Assembly: GCA_024196135.1 (NCBI GenBank)
Contig: JAMQCK010000558.1
Span: 1 to 19,992, forward strand
Source of the DNA: Pleurotus ostreatus/Saccharomyces cerevisiae fusant
Taxonomy: Eukaryota; Opisthokonta
Length of the DNA: 19,992 nucleotides
Direction: 5' to 3'
A program made the translations under genes and the position numbers. The notes beneath the pieces were generated by a model that was not told the origin of the DNA, searched no databases, and saw only the letters and a program-made list of their open reading frames with translations. This document shows positions 1 to 10,573 of this stretch, piece after piece. The stretch's first letter is position 1; each line of letters begins with the position of its first letter.

Positions 1-1277
1 ATGCATCACCGGGACACGAGGCGTGAGCTAAAAGCCTAAATCGGCAGCGACCGAACTCACCAAGCACTACCTCAAAAGACTGTGGCAACAGTCGACTGTG
101 TGTCGCCCGACGACCCAGTAACAACACCGAGTCGCCCACTCACATCAGGCTGACCGAGGACGGTCCAGATTATTGGTGTGGGGGAGATGATACGCCCTGC
201 GGCTGAAAAACGCGGAAAAATACATATAAACAGGCGAAATAGCCACATTGGTCTGGATCATACGGACGGTCCCGTATATATCGCACCGGCGTCGCGACTG
301 TACAACGGGTGCGTCGGGGGTATTTTATGACACAGAAAACCAGGGAGACTACGCTTCCTAACCTTCGATATCTCTAGTCTGCAGTGTTACCCACCCGCAG
401 CGACCGACCGAGGATAGCAGAGAGCTCTTCGGCGCCTGATCACGAGTCTGCGCGTCGTCGATGACATCCTGCGAGTCCTTTGGCAGGCCCTACTATATTC
501 AGTAGCAGCGCTCCCCGCGCCCCAAGCCTTCGGTCCGCTTGCCGCACTGCGACAATGTCCTAGATAATCGTTGGGGCTCGGACAAGACTTCTTGCTGCTC
601 GCCGTCATGCGGAGACACGCAGAATGCTGCTTCGGCAGGATTCGAACCATCAACGTGACCACACGTGACTTCGGCTCCGAGCGCGTGTCGCTCGGACATC
701 GCCGAGTTGAACCTCGAACCGAGTGTCGGCGCCGGCGAACGCTGTCCACCTTGGTTACGAGACCTGCTTGCCAGGGATCGTTTTACGATGGTAGAATTCA
801 TCACCATTCGACGTCCAAGCGGTACGTTCTAAATCGGGATCAATATGTGGCGCTTGCTTTTTGACACCCTTCCCTTCACTTTTTCACGTCCCGAAAAATT
901 GTGTAAGCTCTTCTGATGTCCTATCATACATCTATTAAGTTATTGGGGTGCAATGTGCTTGTATTCTGTAGTTATGGACGTCTTTTTTCCACGTGCTCGG
1001 AATATCCCGACCAAGTGCACCGCCACATAATTCGACAGGGCCTATTCCTACCGGCCGATGATTCCTTTCGTGCATATTTCGGTACCAAAATGCATACTGA
1101 CCTCCGAATATCATATCTACGGGTATACGTGGACATACTGCGCGTCAATGCCGAAGAACTTGAGATTGAAGCACAGTGCCCGACCGTGACGAAATTCCCA
1201 CGGTCGACATATCCCCGGATGTCGCGACGCACCCTGCTTCCCTCCTGTTCACGCATACGCAATGCTCCCATCCTATC

Positions 1278-1646
1278 CTACGTTCTCCGTACGCGTCTTG
1301 CGCTGACAGTCTCACGGGCGACGTCGTCAAGCAAAGTGATGGGAAAGCGGCAATGGGGACGCTCCCCCAGTACCTGTGTTGGCGCGAGGATCATGGGATA
1401 AGGTGCGCGATCATACCTTACCTCTTCAACGTATATACTCATGATTTCGGACAGTATACTCAGGGTCGTCGCGTACGCGCCCAGCGGATACTGTGAGGCG
1501 CCCGCTCCTCCGTAGGACACCAGTATAGGCTCGTCGCCCACAATGCGTATCGAGCGTGCAACCGACCGCTCGGCGACCATGCTTGCCTTTCCCTTCGCTC
1601 CGCGCGCGTGAATCGCGGCCGGCCTGATGCCTTCAACGTTCATCAT
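1278..1646 (-). CDS. Weak candidate ORF, unknown
   Basis: This 122-codon frame runs from an ATG at 1646 to a stop at 1278-1280. Its composition is more protein-like than its surroundings, with segments such as GDEPILVSYGGAGASQYPLG. A GTAAGG...CACAG segment at 1374-1421 has the form of a 48-bp intron; it is in frame and free of stops, so it can be kept or removed without changing the frame. I see no domain and no upstream exon. It may be chance or the remains of a gene. Confidence 0.15.
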   Translation of the reverse strand: MMNVEGIRPAAIHARGAKGKASMVAERSVARSIRIVGDEPILVSYGGAGASQYPLGAYATTLSILSEIMSIYVEEVRYDRAPYPMILAPTQVLGERPHCRFPITLLDDVARETVSARRVRRT

Positions 1647-2731
1647 TCCACTCCACCCCCCCCCTCGTACGCCGTGTCGGGGTCAGTGCTCACCCGCCCG
1701 TCCATGTGTAGTGCTCATGAAGGGACTCGCGCTTTCATTCAGGCAATGGCAGGATTAGTCCGCGTCTCGACGGCACGGTACAGACGACTAGACGACTCGA
1801 TTGTCGTTCGCGATGTTGCCATTGGCAGCGGCGTGGCTATCCTGGGAGGAAGCGCGCCTCGGTCGCAGGTGTGTTGCGCCGCGTTCGTTCCGATTTAATC
1901 TGGACTGATATACGGAGCAGATCGTCGCCTACCTTCTCTGCACGCACGACTTGCACGGTGTACGCAAGCCAAGCCCGCAAGGTAGTCGCGCCCCAGAGGT
2001 GAGTCGGACTGTTCTGCTCATTTTCGACCGCCCTGCCTATAATCGACGTCGTACAACGTCAGAAGGGGACCGGCGCGTGAATCTAGCCACTGCCACCTCC
2101 GCAGTAGTGAGACATGGAGAGAGATGTGCGCCGATCCACCTTCTGACGGGAAACAGCTGCGCTTATTTGACAGGCAGAGCGTCGCTAGTGAGCGCGAGCG
2201 TGCACCCGGCATGGTCTGAGCGTTGCACAGGACTTGTACCCCGCTACGTAGACTTTCGACCGCAGCAAATCCAAACTCTGCAATGCGATGCGCGGGGTGT
2301 ACGCGGCGCCGATTGAAGGCGAATCGGACGAGAAGCGCGGACCAGGGCAACGGTCCCTCCGATCCATAAATGGTAGGCGGTCGTCCAAGTTAGCCCTATC
2401 ATTGACGCATCTATAGCTGGGTGACCTTGTGAATGCAGACATCGAGGGAGGCTGCCATGGCCGGGCGACCTGCATTCGCGCGGCGCCTAGGGACTTCCCA
2501 AGGTATGTCGCTGTCTATCTAATTATCAGCCTTAATCTCTATACCTTGCGGGCGGTGGGGAGGGCACGCGGCATCGGGACCCATACAAAGCGTGCGTACT
2601 TTTGTATGAGATAGCGTCCGTGCAAGCCAAAGAGACTGACAACGTTCGAGGGGTTTCCATCGACTCCAAGATGAACACGTCGACCCCCGGTCCTACTGCG
2701 CGGGGCGTCGGGCTAGGCCTGTCGTCCTTGC

Positions 2732-2737
2732 TATAAA
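2732..2737 (+). promoter_or_regulatory. TATA box of the RING gene
   Basis: TATAAA lies 44 bp upstream of the ATG at 2776, followed by a pyrimidine-rich stretch that would hold the transcription start. The short leader this implies supports the chosen start codon. Confidence 0.5.
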
Positions 2738-2775
2738 GGCAGCGCGTTGCGCTCTGCATTCCCCCTAGTATCGCT

Positions 2776-3302
2776 ATGTACCCCACCAGCGTTTTCTCTC
2801 CCTCCTCAGACGCGGTGAGTACCGTCCGTCTAGCGCGTCGCCCTCGCTGACTGTCAATAGAGGCTCGACGAGATTCTTCGGATCGGCAACCGGGCGGAGT
2901 TCGTACTGACGCGCCTCGTAAGTACATGCGGCTTTCACATCATCGCGGCCATGGTCGCTGACAACGCAGCAGGAGGACGTCCACAACGCGACCGAAAAAT
3001 GCGCGTGCGGTCGCATGGCCGACGGTGTTGGCCATCCCTGTGGCCACCCGGTCTGCATCGCATGCGTCCCCGACAGATGCCCGCAATGTACGGTGTCCCC
3101 GCTGGACCGCAACATAGACTGCACGCAGCACACGCACCCGCCATGCCCCGACCCTGAGTGCAACGGTCGGTTTCTCAAGGGCCGCTCGGATTGGGCTGGC
3201 GTCGGCCGCGAGCTATTCGAGGCTGTTCGTACTGCGTTGGCTGATGTGCGCCACCAGTTAGCTGACCTCGCCGCATGCGTCGCCGAAGTGCGCAAGTACT
3301 AG
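2776..3302 (+). CDS. Small RING-type zinc-finger protein
   Basis: There are three exons: 2776-2814, 2861-2917 and 2970-3302. The introns of 46 bp (GTGAGT..TAG) and 52 bp (GTAAGT..CAG) are both phase 0. The product is about 142 aa. A RING-HC-like cysteine/histidine pattern begins in exon 3: CAC, then after about 11 residues CGHPVCIAC, then CPQC. This fits C-x-C, C-x-H-x2-C-x2-C, C-x2-C. The first pair has one spacer residue instead of the usual two. A second Cys-rich stretch (CTQHTHPPCPDPEC) follows, then a helical, possibly coiled C-terminus. RING proteins of this kind usually act as E3 ubiquitin ligases that recruit an E2; that role is inferred from the motif only. Exon 3 could start three bases later (CAG|CAG repeat), removing one Gln. 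A TATA box 44 bp upstream supports the start. The target is unknown. Confidence 0.7.
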
Positions 3303-3775
3303 TGCTCTTGAATTGTAGTCGATAGAGTCCGAACTGCGTATCCATCACATCCTCGTCTTGTGTGGTCGGTCTGCTCGCGAATGGTGGCCTTTGTAGTGTG
3401 AAGTAAGGGATGTTATTGTTCTAGTCTTCGCATTCCTTCGCCGGACTCGTAGCAGCAAGCTGAATAAATGTTGGGAGGGTTGCACGTGGCACAGACGGTC
3501 GATATTCGCGTTGACGCTGGGACTTTGGTGTGTAGATCGGGGGGGGCAGGGGATACGCAATAGAACATATATCGCGTACTTCAAGTATTTTGATACCGTA
3601 TTGAATTTCTATACACATCAAGGCGACAATCTTACACGTCAGGAAGGTCAGCTTCCAAGGCCATTTTACCTAAAAAGGAAACTTGTCCACTTCGACATAT
3701 AGCGCGAACGATTCGATTGAAGAGCGGGGTCCATTGGTCAAGTATATGATGTGCTATGCGTCGTGATCGTCTAAA
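3303..3775. other. Convergent intergenic region
   Basis: This is the space between the 3' ends of the RING gene and the JmjC gene. It is richer in A+T than the flanking exons. AATAAA at 3463-3468 could serve as a poly(A) signal for the RING transcript. I see no gene here. Confidence 0.5.
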
Positions 3776-6700
3776 CTACTCTATCTCCGTCAAATCGCTG
3801 TCCGAGTCCGAGCCCGAGTCCGATGCTGAGTCGTCTACTATATCGTCGACGTGAATAGCGGTCAGGTCATCCAATACGCGTTCCAGGCTCAGCCGTGGAC
3901 CGGGATCGTCCCATTCACCGCCCTCGAGTACATACTCGGGCCCGGGTATCTCAGCGCGCGCGTCGCCAGGGTATTTGGTCTTGCACGCTAGGAGAATTCT
4001 CATGGCGACCGTGTAGGCGAGCCTGTCGAACGCCGTGCCATCCTCTGCCCAGTTATCGGCGCGCAGACGTTGTGTCATGCGGAATTCGTCGACCCGTTCT
4101 GCGTTCTCTGCCTCCATCTGCTTGACCTTGGCGCGAATCTTCGCCTCCCGATTCTGAGTGTGGGGTCCGCGCGCGTTGATCTTCTTCAAGTACGCGTCGA
4201 TGTCGTGCAGATCCTCCGGTTCCGGTAAGTAGTCTTGAGGACGCGTGAGCATGAGAGCCAAGGCAATCATGGGTTTTCGGTAGAACCCTGTGCATGTGTG
4301 AGTCGAGCGCAGGCTCTTCGAAGGGATACTGACTTTGCCCGTCGGCGACTCGCATAGGCAGAGCAGCCGCCATCGCGATGAGCATGAGCTGAACCCCGCA
4401 GTTGTGGTTATGGTTTGTGATGCCCTTCTTACGCAGCTGCACCCGCCTCGACACCTCCATGCGATGAAGGTCGTCGTATGTGAAGAAGTGTTTTCCGGAT
4501 GCAGCGGTAGGAACGGGCGTGAAGGCGCCGTGGACCGTACCTGCGGGTTGATATCTAAATTTGAGCGTGAGCCGAGGTAAGCGAAGCTACATAATAGACG
4601 AGCTCACAGCTTCATGCCTGGCCTGAGCTCGACAATACAACCGTCCACCTTCCAGTCCTGGGGAAGGTTGCCGTGCTCATCCTTCGGTGGCTCTAGCGTG
4701 TCTGTACTGGCGGCCTTGATGAGATCGAGGACGCGCTGCAGGAGTTGAGACTGGATAAAAAGTCGTCTTTCCCGAGTGTCTCCCGGTTGCGCCCTGGGCA
4801 TGTCGGTAGCAGCGAATAGAAACCACTGCTTCATCCCGCCGCCACGAATTTGCGCCGACGTGGCCATTCCGCTCGCGTCGATATGCCCGAACGTCAAGAA
4901 ACCGGAGGTGTGAAGCAGGAACCAGTCCTGGATGCGTAGCATGTCGGCGACTATGGTAAAATGACCGCTGTACTTGTTGCCGTACGTCTGCGACGTCGAC
5001 TCGATTATGTTGTCGGCGATTCGGCTGCTCGGGAAGCGGAAATCAGTTTCGTCGCAGGTGCGTTCGCGTCAGGGAGTACATACTCTGTGATACGGTCGGG
5101 TTGCGGAAAGCCGCACGTAAGATCCAAGATGCAGCGAATTTTACTCGGCGAATCTAGCCAAGTGCGGAAGTCGCGTAAGGTCGCGGTCACATATGGCTTC
5201 AGAGGCTTCCGCTCTCGTATACCGGCGTCTGAGAGCTCGTCAGTCCGATACAAGGCAGGGGCGACGGCATCTACCTTGAAAATCGCGAGGGGTCCTCAGA
5301 TTAGCGCCTACGACTCCGTAGCACGGATCTGCGGACCACGTCCTCGTATCCATGTATGGGTCGGATGTGAAAGTGTCGCCGGCATGAGCAGAATATAGGG
5401 AGTCGGGAAAGTCATCGAATACGAGGGGTTTTCCGGTAGCGTTGCACAACCTGATGAGCTCTATCACCTCCTTGTCTGTCGTGTACTTGACGTGCAGACA
5501 CAGGTCAGGGCGATCTCTAGAGCTCTTCAGAGTGCGAGCGACGTTCGTCACATAGTCCTGATCCTGAAAGCGCGGGTGAGGTGGTGCGCGTCTGCGCCGA
5601 TGGAAACTTACCCATTGCAACTTATTGATGCGACCTCTGCCTCTGCGGTCGTCTGGAAGGTAAGGCAGACCTGTCGTCAAGCGTGTAGGCCATTCGATAG
5701 CCGGCGCGCCGGGAAAACGCGGAGCGTAGCCGAGAATGTCTTGTCCCCTGGGCCCGTACCTCCTCCAACCGGTGTTGAACACTTGGGAGATAGCCGTCGA
5801 CGGGGACAGGCGGACGAGAGGAAGCGCATCGGTGACGGCCGCGTCGCGTTGAATGGGCGCTTTGTCACCATCCGCGTCGCCAGATTTCATACGATGGCTG
5901 GGTTCGGCTGTAGCGAGTGCAAGTTCATCCGCCGAGGCATTATCGATTATGGCGGCTTGGGGGGCAGGGACGCGACTGGTAATGCTATGCGCCACGTCAA
6001 CGGACATGTCGGAAAGATTAGATGCGGTGGGGGATGAAGATGGAGGGCAAAGGGGCAGGCCGGCGGATGGCGGAGTGAGTTCTCCTCCTTGGGGGACATG
6101 GTCGAGATCACGCAGCGGACTCGCGTATTTAGCCTGAATGCGCTGGCTATCCGGAGTAGTATTCGAGTCGATCGGTGTTGTCCTGTCATCTAAAATGTGC
6201 TTTAAGACTTGTGGAGGATAGAACGAGAGTGAAGTCCTTGCTTACCGTCTCGAGACGTAGCCGTATCCAAGGATTCGTTTGTACCCCCCGACATCGTTGA
6301 GTCTACTGACATACGCCCGGGTGATAGCGCAGCGTTGTCGCCGTCGGCTTAGATTTTTATGTGAGCGATTGAGGGTGGCCGCATCGTATCATCGCTTCTT
6401 ACCATCGCCGCTCGCGTTGCAGTCTTCGTTCGAGGGGGCATCCATTTTGACGTCGACGGAAGGGTAAGCCGGCTGCGGTTGCGGGCCATCGTGAAAGGAG
6501 CTACTATCAGTAGATTCGTCCATCGCTGTTTTAGAATGTCAGGTTGCGTATCATGGTCTCCAAAAGAAACGCACGCCTTACCGTCGTCCGTGACTACTTC
6601 TGTCTTCGGAAAATCAGGGCCATGCATAGGTATGAGGCCCTCAGGCAGTTGAGGGGGAATGTAGTCGGAATTGACGGCTTTTATTTGTGTGGGAGGACCT

Positions 6701-6976
6701 CTTATGAGGCGGTGTGTTGGAGGCGCCTTCGCAGCCAGGCGCTTCTCCTTTCTGCGTCTGGAACGGCATATGAGAAAAGTGCGTAGGCTGAGTAAGCAGA
6801 GGCAGTACCTACATCCTCTTCCTCTCCGCACGAGCAGCCGCTTTGGGGTCGCGATGGTCCACCACGGGTGCAGTCGACGACGGGTCTGTGCCAACCCACG
6901 TTTTCATCGTCCATTTACGCTTTAGAGACTCTGGCGTCGATTGATCCGAGGGACCGGGCGAAGGAGAATCACTCAT
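3776..6976 (-). CDS. JmjC-domain protein (2-oxoglutarate/Fe(II) oxygenase fold)
   Basis: There are ten exons: 6976-6813, 6757-6582, 6525-6403, 6305-6246, 6189-5612, 5563-5275, 5228-5084, 5024-4608, 4554-4334 and 4287-3776. Introns are 46-59 bp except the third (97 bp). All phases join to an open frame of 894 aa. Residues 1 to about 310 are low-complexity (Ser, Pro, Asp, Thr) and probably disordered. A JmjC-like core follows: KPLVFDDFP, then HTSGFLTFGHIDASG with metal ligands H559 and D561, K577 in GMKQWFLF as a likely 2-oxoglutarate contact, and GTVHGAF with the third ligand H659, then a TPVP...HFFTYDDLH end. The C-terminus has a charged helical part and a Ser/Asp-rich acidic tail. JmjC proteins hydroxylate or demethylate histones and other proteins; the substrate here cannot be read. 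The iron site looks intact, so activity is possible. Intron 3 could end at AAG (6348), adding 14 residues. The ATG at 6976 is the first in the frame. Confidence 0.75.
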
Positions 6977-7579
6977 GTCTTTTGGGGTCTGACGGTTTGT
7001 TGCGGCGTGTTGTGTTGTGTGGACTCAGTCGAAGGCGAAGTTCGAACTTGGCCGGTTCCGAATAGGGGTATTACAAATACATTCCAAATCGGGAAAAGGG
7101 ATCTATGTGCCGCTGGTGCGGCAGGAGTTCAGTCCTCCTATCATGCCCCTTGGCGCTACGACGGTGAACAGCTTTCCGAGCGACAGAAGACTTTCATGCT
7201 ACGCGTGGGGGCGGCTCTGCGGACTATGAGTAACACATCGACCGTACGAAGGGCGCTCACGTTCGGAAGTCCCATTCTGGATCGTTTCTTGTACTTGCGT
7301 TCGATGTCGTTCTGTTCAAACCGAGGCATGTGTCCGAGCAAGGGCACGGTCTGATTGATGCCGGACGGCAACCACATGATACGGGAGATCAAGGAAGATA
7401 TTGCGAGTTCTCTTTTGGATACGCTGCCACAATTTACAAAAATCAGCCGATTGGGCGCGCGTGCCCCGCAGCATAAAAGGTACGCTCCCCTTTTTCTTGA
7501 TCATCCTGACTTTCCCCCCGCCTTCATCGTCTCATCCCCCTCCATCGCGCCCTCGTCCCCTTTCACCATAAACGGCAAA
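6977..7579. promoter_or_regulatory. Shared divergent promoter region
   Basis: This 603-bp gap separates the start codons of the JmjC gene (-) and the exonuclease gene (+). The exonuclease side holds a TATA-like CATAAAA at 7472-7478 and a strongly pyrimidine-rich leader at about 7480-7578. I see no TATA box on the JmjC side. Other open frames here have no coding features. Confidence 0.4.
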
Positions 7580-8849
7580 ATGTCCTTCCCTCTTTCCTAC
7601 GTACGCTCACGTCGTTTGTTCCCCTTCGCGTCGCTACCGGCGACAGTGCGCGCCTTCTATGCGGTCAATATGGCTCATGCCAACGCTCTTCTATCTGCCC
7701 ACTTCCCATCCACCGGTCCCGGCTCCAACTTCGACGTGATTTCCTTCGATATCGAATACACCGGTCGTAAGGAGAGCGACTCGAGTATGAGCCCGCGCCA
7801 TATTCCCTTGCCGCGGGGCGGTAGCCACTTTCTCCGACTGCTGACGATCGCACGCGATGGTGTCGTAATCGTCTTTGATCTTTTGGCGCTCGGAGGTGTG
7901 TGCCCTTCGTATGTGCTCGAGCACGGACTCACCACATCCGTAGAAATACCTCCCCGCATCATCGAGATCTTCAGAAACCGCGATATAATCAAAGTCGGCA
8001 TCGAGATCAAGGGTGAGTCCATACTGTGTATCCGCCTTCCAGTAGCTGACGATCCCGGCAGGGGATGCCGTCCTCGTTGTCCGCCACTACGCGATTCCGG
8101 TCTATAACGGCTGGGAACTTAGCCAACTCTGGAAGTGTATGCACCCTTCGGTCGAGGTGGCGCCTCTTACGACGCACATCTCTCTGGACGATATGGCCCG
8201 CCTTACCCTCGGCGTACGTGTCAACAAGGTCATGCAGACCAGCAACTGGGCGTCGCCCGTCCTTACGCAGGAACAAATCGAATGTGGGTTTTTTGCTCGT
8301 ATATCGTGATGTGCTCGTGCCGATGACATATACAGACGCCATTCTCGACGCCTACATACTCCTGCCAATGTTCAGGGTCGTCGTCCAGGAGTACGATCAA
8401 GGCCTGTGGCCGCACTTCTCGCAGAACGCGTTCGCGTTCAACGTTGATATCGTCGATAATGGTGAGTGTCCATTTGCGTATGGGGACCGACTCGCTCATG
8501 TATGCCTCTAGGCGCCGTTGTTCAACCTGGTGCGACCACGATTGGCAGACACATTCGCGTCTGGGGTGTCAATGAACCGGTCCCGTCCACTGCGTCCGGT
8601 GACTGGGCGCCCCGGCACCACATTCTCGACGCATACAACGCCGCCATATGGAGTGACTGTCGCTCGATGGCGCCAGGCCGGTTCTTCAAGAGGGAGGGGA
8701 AGGCGATCGCCGCGGCTGTGTGGAAGATGTGTGTGTATTCGTACTACCGCTCTTGCCGATGGGTGTATGTTTACTCGTCGCGGTTTGTCGCGTTTCTTGC
8801 TTGCTTGCTGATACCTGTTATTATTGCACTTATTGTATCGCGTACTTGA
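7580..8849 (+). CDS. DEDDy 3'-5' exonuclease with C-terminal membrane anchor
   Basis: There are four exons: 7580-8012, 8062-8283, 8336-8461 and 8512-8849. The introns are 49, 52 and 50 bp (GTGAGT..CAG, GTGGGT..CAG, GTGAGT..TAG), giving 372 aa. The exonuclease fold of the WRN/RNase D family is complete. Motif I is FDIEY (D57, E59), motif II KVGIEIKGDAVLV (D146), and motif III YAILDAY (Y219, D223), so all four acidic residues and the DEDDy tyrosine are present. LARLTLG-like (MARLTLGVRVNK) lies between motifs II and III, as in the family. These enzymes remove nucleotides from 3' ends using two metal ions. The last exon has no known domain and ends in about 20 hydrophobic residues (FVAFLACLLIPVIIALIVSRT), which look like a tail anchor. 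The ATG at 7580 follows a CT-rich leader. An earlier in-frame start at 7355 is possible but would put that leader in the coding sequence. Natural substrate and membrane are unknown. Confidence 0.75.
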
Positions 8850-9115
8850 ACAATGTATATACGTGAAGTGGCGCAAAGGATGGTCCCTTATCCCTTGTTG
8901 GCGTGGACAGCAGTAAGGTTCGGTGAACGAGAGCGGTGCACGGCACACTACGCGGTAGGCGATGCGCGCAATCGTTAGCTTATTTAGCTTATGATATACG
9001 CTTCGGGACGCTGTACGCCCAGGCTTGAGGCTCCCGCGTGCAGACCTTCAATCTTAAGAGGGGCATTTACTAAAGACCATCGTGTATGATTCGGGAAAGA
9101 GATACATTAAGGTAT

Positions 9116-10412
9116 CTAGGCGTAGCCTTTGTCTCCCGCGCTGCTCCCTTCGCCCTTATCTACCTCCATAGAAGACGGGGTGATGGTAAGCTTCGACATG
9201 GCCTTACGGACCTTGCGAATAGGCCGGTCCTCCTCCTCGTCGTCGAATGTACCGCGTGTGACTGTCGAGCGCTTCTTGCCTGCGTCGGCGGGCTCTTCGA
9301 GTTGCTTCATGGACAGAGCCTGTGAACGCGTGTCAGTCTTCACCAGAGGATAAGACGCGTGCGGTGCCGTACCGAGGATAGTGAATCATCTACGAGGGTG
9401 ACGGACCTAAGAACCAACTCGAAGTTCGACGTCGTCGTCGAAAAGCTCTTCTCCTGCCTGACAACGAGGGAGAAGCCCACTCGAACGACGTCGCCCGGGC
9501 GAAGGCGCGTTGGATTCACATGCGTATGCCTAACATAACGGTCAGCGCTCGAAGACACTAGCAGTGGAGATGCAACGTCTTACCTGAGTGCTCCGCGATC
9601 GTCTTCGTACGTCTCGAGGAATTGTACGTCGTTGTCCGCCGTGTGGATGCAGCCTTCAGTCTGAGTACGGTTCAGCTCGTCGAATGGGTCGACGAGCTTA
9701 GAGAATAGGACTTTGTCCCTTCCCTTCGCGTCCTTCCCAGTCTCGAAGTATGGGTTAGACATGACCATGTTTTCGACGCTCACGGACTCTGCTGGGAAGG
9801 TAGCCTCCTTCGGGGCGTAGCGTTCGAGCAGTACGAAGCCAAATTTCGCGCACTGTAGTGCTCTTTCGAGAGAGGAAGCGCCCGCGCCGTGTATGTGGAC
9901 ACTTTGGCGAAATCCCTTGAAAAGCGCGTCGCGGGAGGGATGATACTTCCTGTATGAACCAATGAGCAGGATGATAGATGGTGGTAAGGAATCGAAGACG
10001 AGGAGAGGCGCAGTATGGGATACCGTCGACGTACCGCCTTGGTTTGAAGGGAGGAAGAAGCTTCTGCGTGAGCACGCCGAGTGCGTATAGCGTCACTTCT
10101 TTCTCATCTTCTTCGTCCTCCTCTTCGACAACGAGGCGGTACATAGAGTACGTCGCGTGCTCATCGGGTACGATCTTGAGCGGGAGAGACTGTGAAGGGA
10201 TGTCAGCGCCGGTCAACAATGTGGGCGCACGCGTACTTCGAAGTCGGCAGTGACGTAAAGGCCGCCGGCCGGCAAGTGATCGGTTTGCGCATGCTTGGAG
10301 TTGAAGGCGTCGATGATGGCCTCTGTGATGTTCGACTCAGCCACCGACCTCGAAGGCAGGGAGTGGTGTACTGACTGGCTGCGTTATAGTCGAAAGCCTT
10401 CAATTCCTCCAT
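9116..10412 (-). CDS. Acidic protein of unknown function, six exons
   Basis: Exons are 10412-10376, 10322-10237, 10189-10035, 9949-9584, 9529-9373 and 9319-9116, giving 334 aa. Introns are 53, 47, 85, 54 and 53 bp; all phases agree. The donors include strong forms (GTACGT, GTAAGA) and the acceptors are CAG or TAG. I do not recognise the family. An N-terminal part (LPAGGLYVTADFE, then a VVEEEDEEDEKEV acidic patch) is followed by KYHPSRDALFKGFRQSVHIH, a middle region ending in DELNRTQTEG, and a probable beta-rich part around RPGDVVRVGFSLVV and LVLRSVTLVDDSL. The tail is acidic then basic (RPIRKVRKAMSK), which could be a nuclear localisation signal. The first intron acceptor is the least certain: a nearer AG would give an intron of only 40 bp. 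The start is supported by a TATA box about 60 bp upstream. It is convergent with the exonuclease gene, 266 bp between stops. Confidence 0.6.
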
Positions 10413-10468
10413 GTTGAAGACGCGGGCGGTAAGCGCGATACCAGACGCGGCGCGCGCGCGTGGTCATA

Positions 10469-10474
10469 CTTATA
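10469..10474 (-). promoter_or_regulatory. Likely TATA box for the 9116-10412 gene
   Basis: TATAAG on the minus strand lies about 58 bp upstream of the ATG at 10412. The sequence CTTATAAG is palindromic, so it could also serve a plus-strand transcript into 10574-11029. Confidence 0.4.
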
Positions 10475-10573
10475 AGGAAAAAGGTCCCTGTCGTGCTCCG
10501 CGTTGCCGACCAAATCTGCTTCCGCTTGCTCTGAAATTCGTGGGGCACTCCACTGCCTTCTGGAACACGTCGA

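Larger units (their letters stand above)
1..2775. other. Region without a supported gene
   Basis: No reading frame here can be joined into a convincing spliced gene. The two best leftovers are an uninterrupted 161-codon frame at 916-1401 (+), with no recognisable motif, and a 122-codon frame at 1278-1646 (-), described separately. A run of nine C lies near 1657. A perfect 8-bp stem with a 5-nt loop lies at 676-696. The last ~45 bp hold the TATA box and leader of the RING gene. This could be intergenic DNA or old, decayed sequence. Confidence 0.5.

Noticed and set aside
620..720. A tRNA gene on the minus strand, suggested by GGTTCGAATCC
   Set aside because: The T-stem has only three of five pairs, no matching acceptor strand is found upstream, and the supposed D-arm is better explained by a simple hairpin.
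916..1401. 161-codon plus-strand ORF as a gene
   Set aside because: It has an ATG and a fair length, but no motif, unusual composition and an equally open minus-strand frame; nothing supports translation.
5025..5083. A frameshift breaking the JmjC gene near 5040
   Set aside because: The apparent frame change is explained by a 59-bp intron with a GTATGT donor and a CAG acceptor in matching phase.
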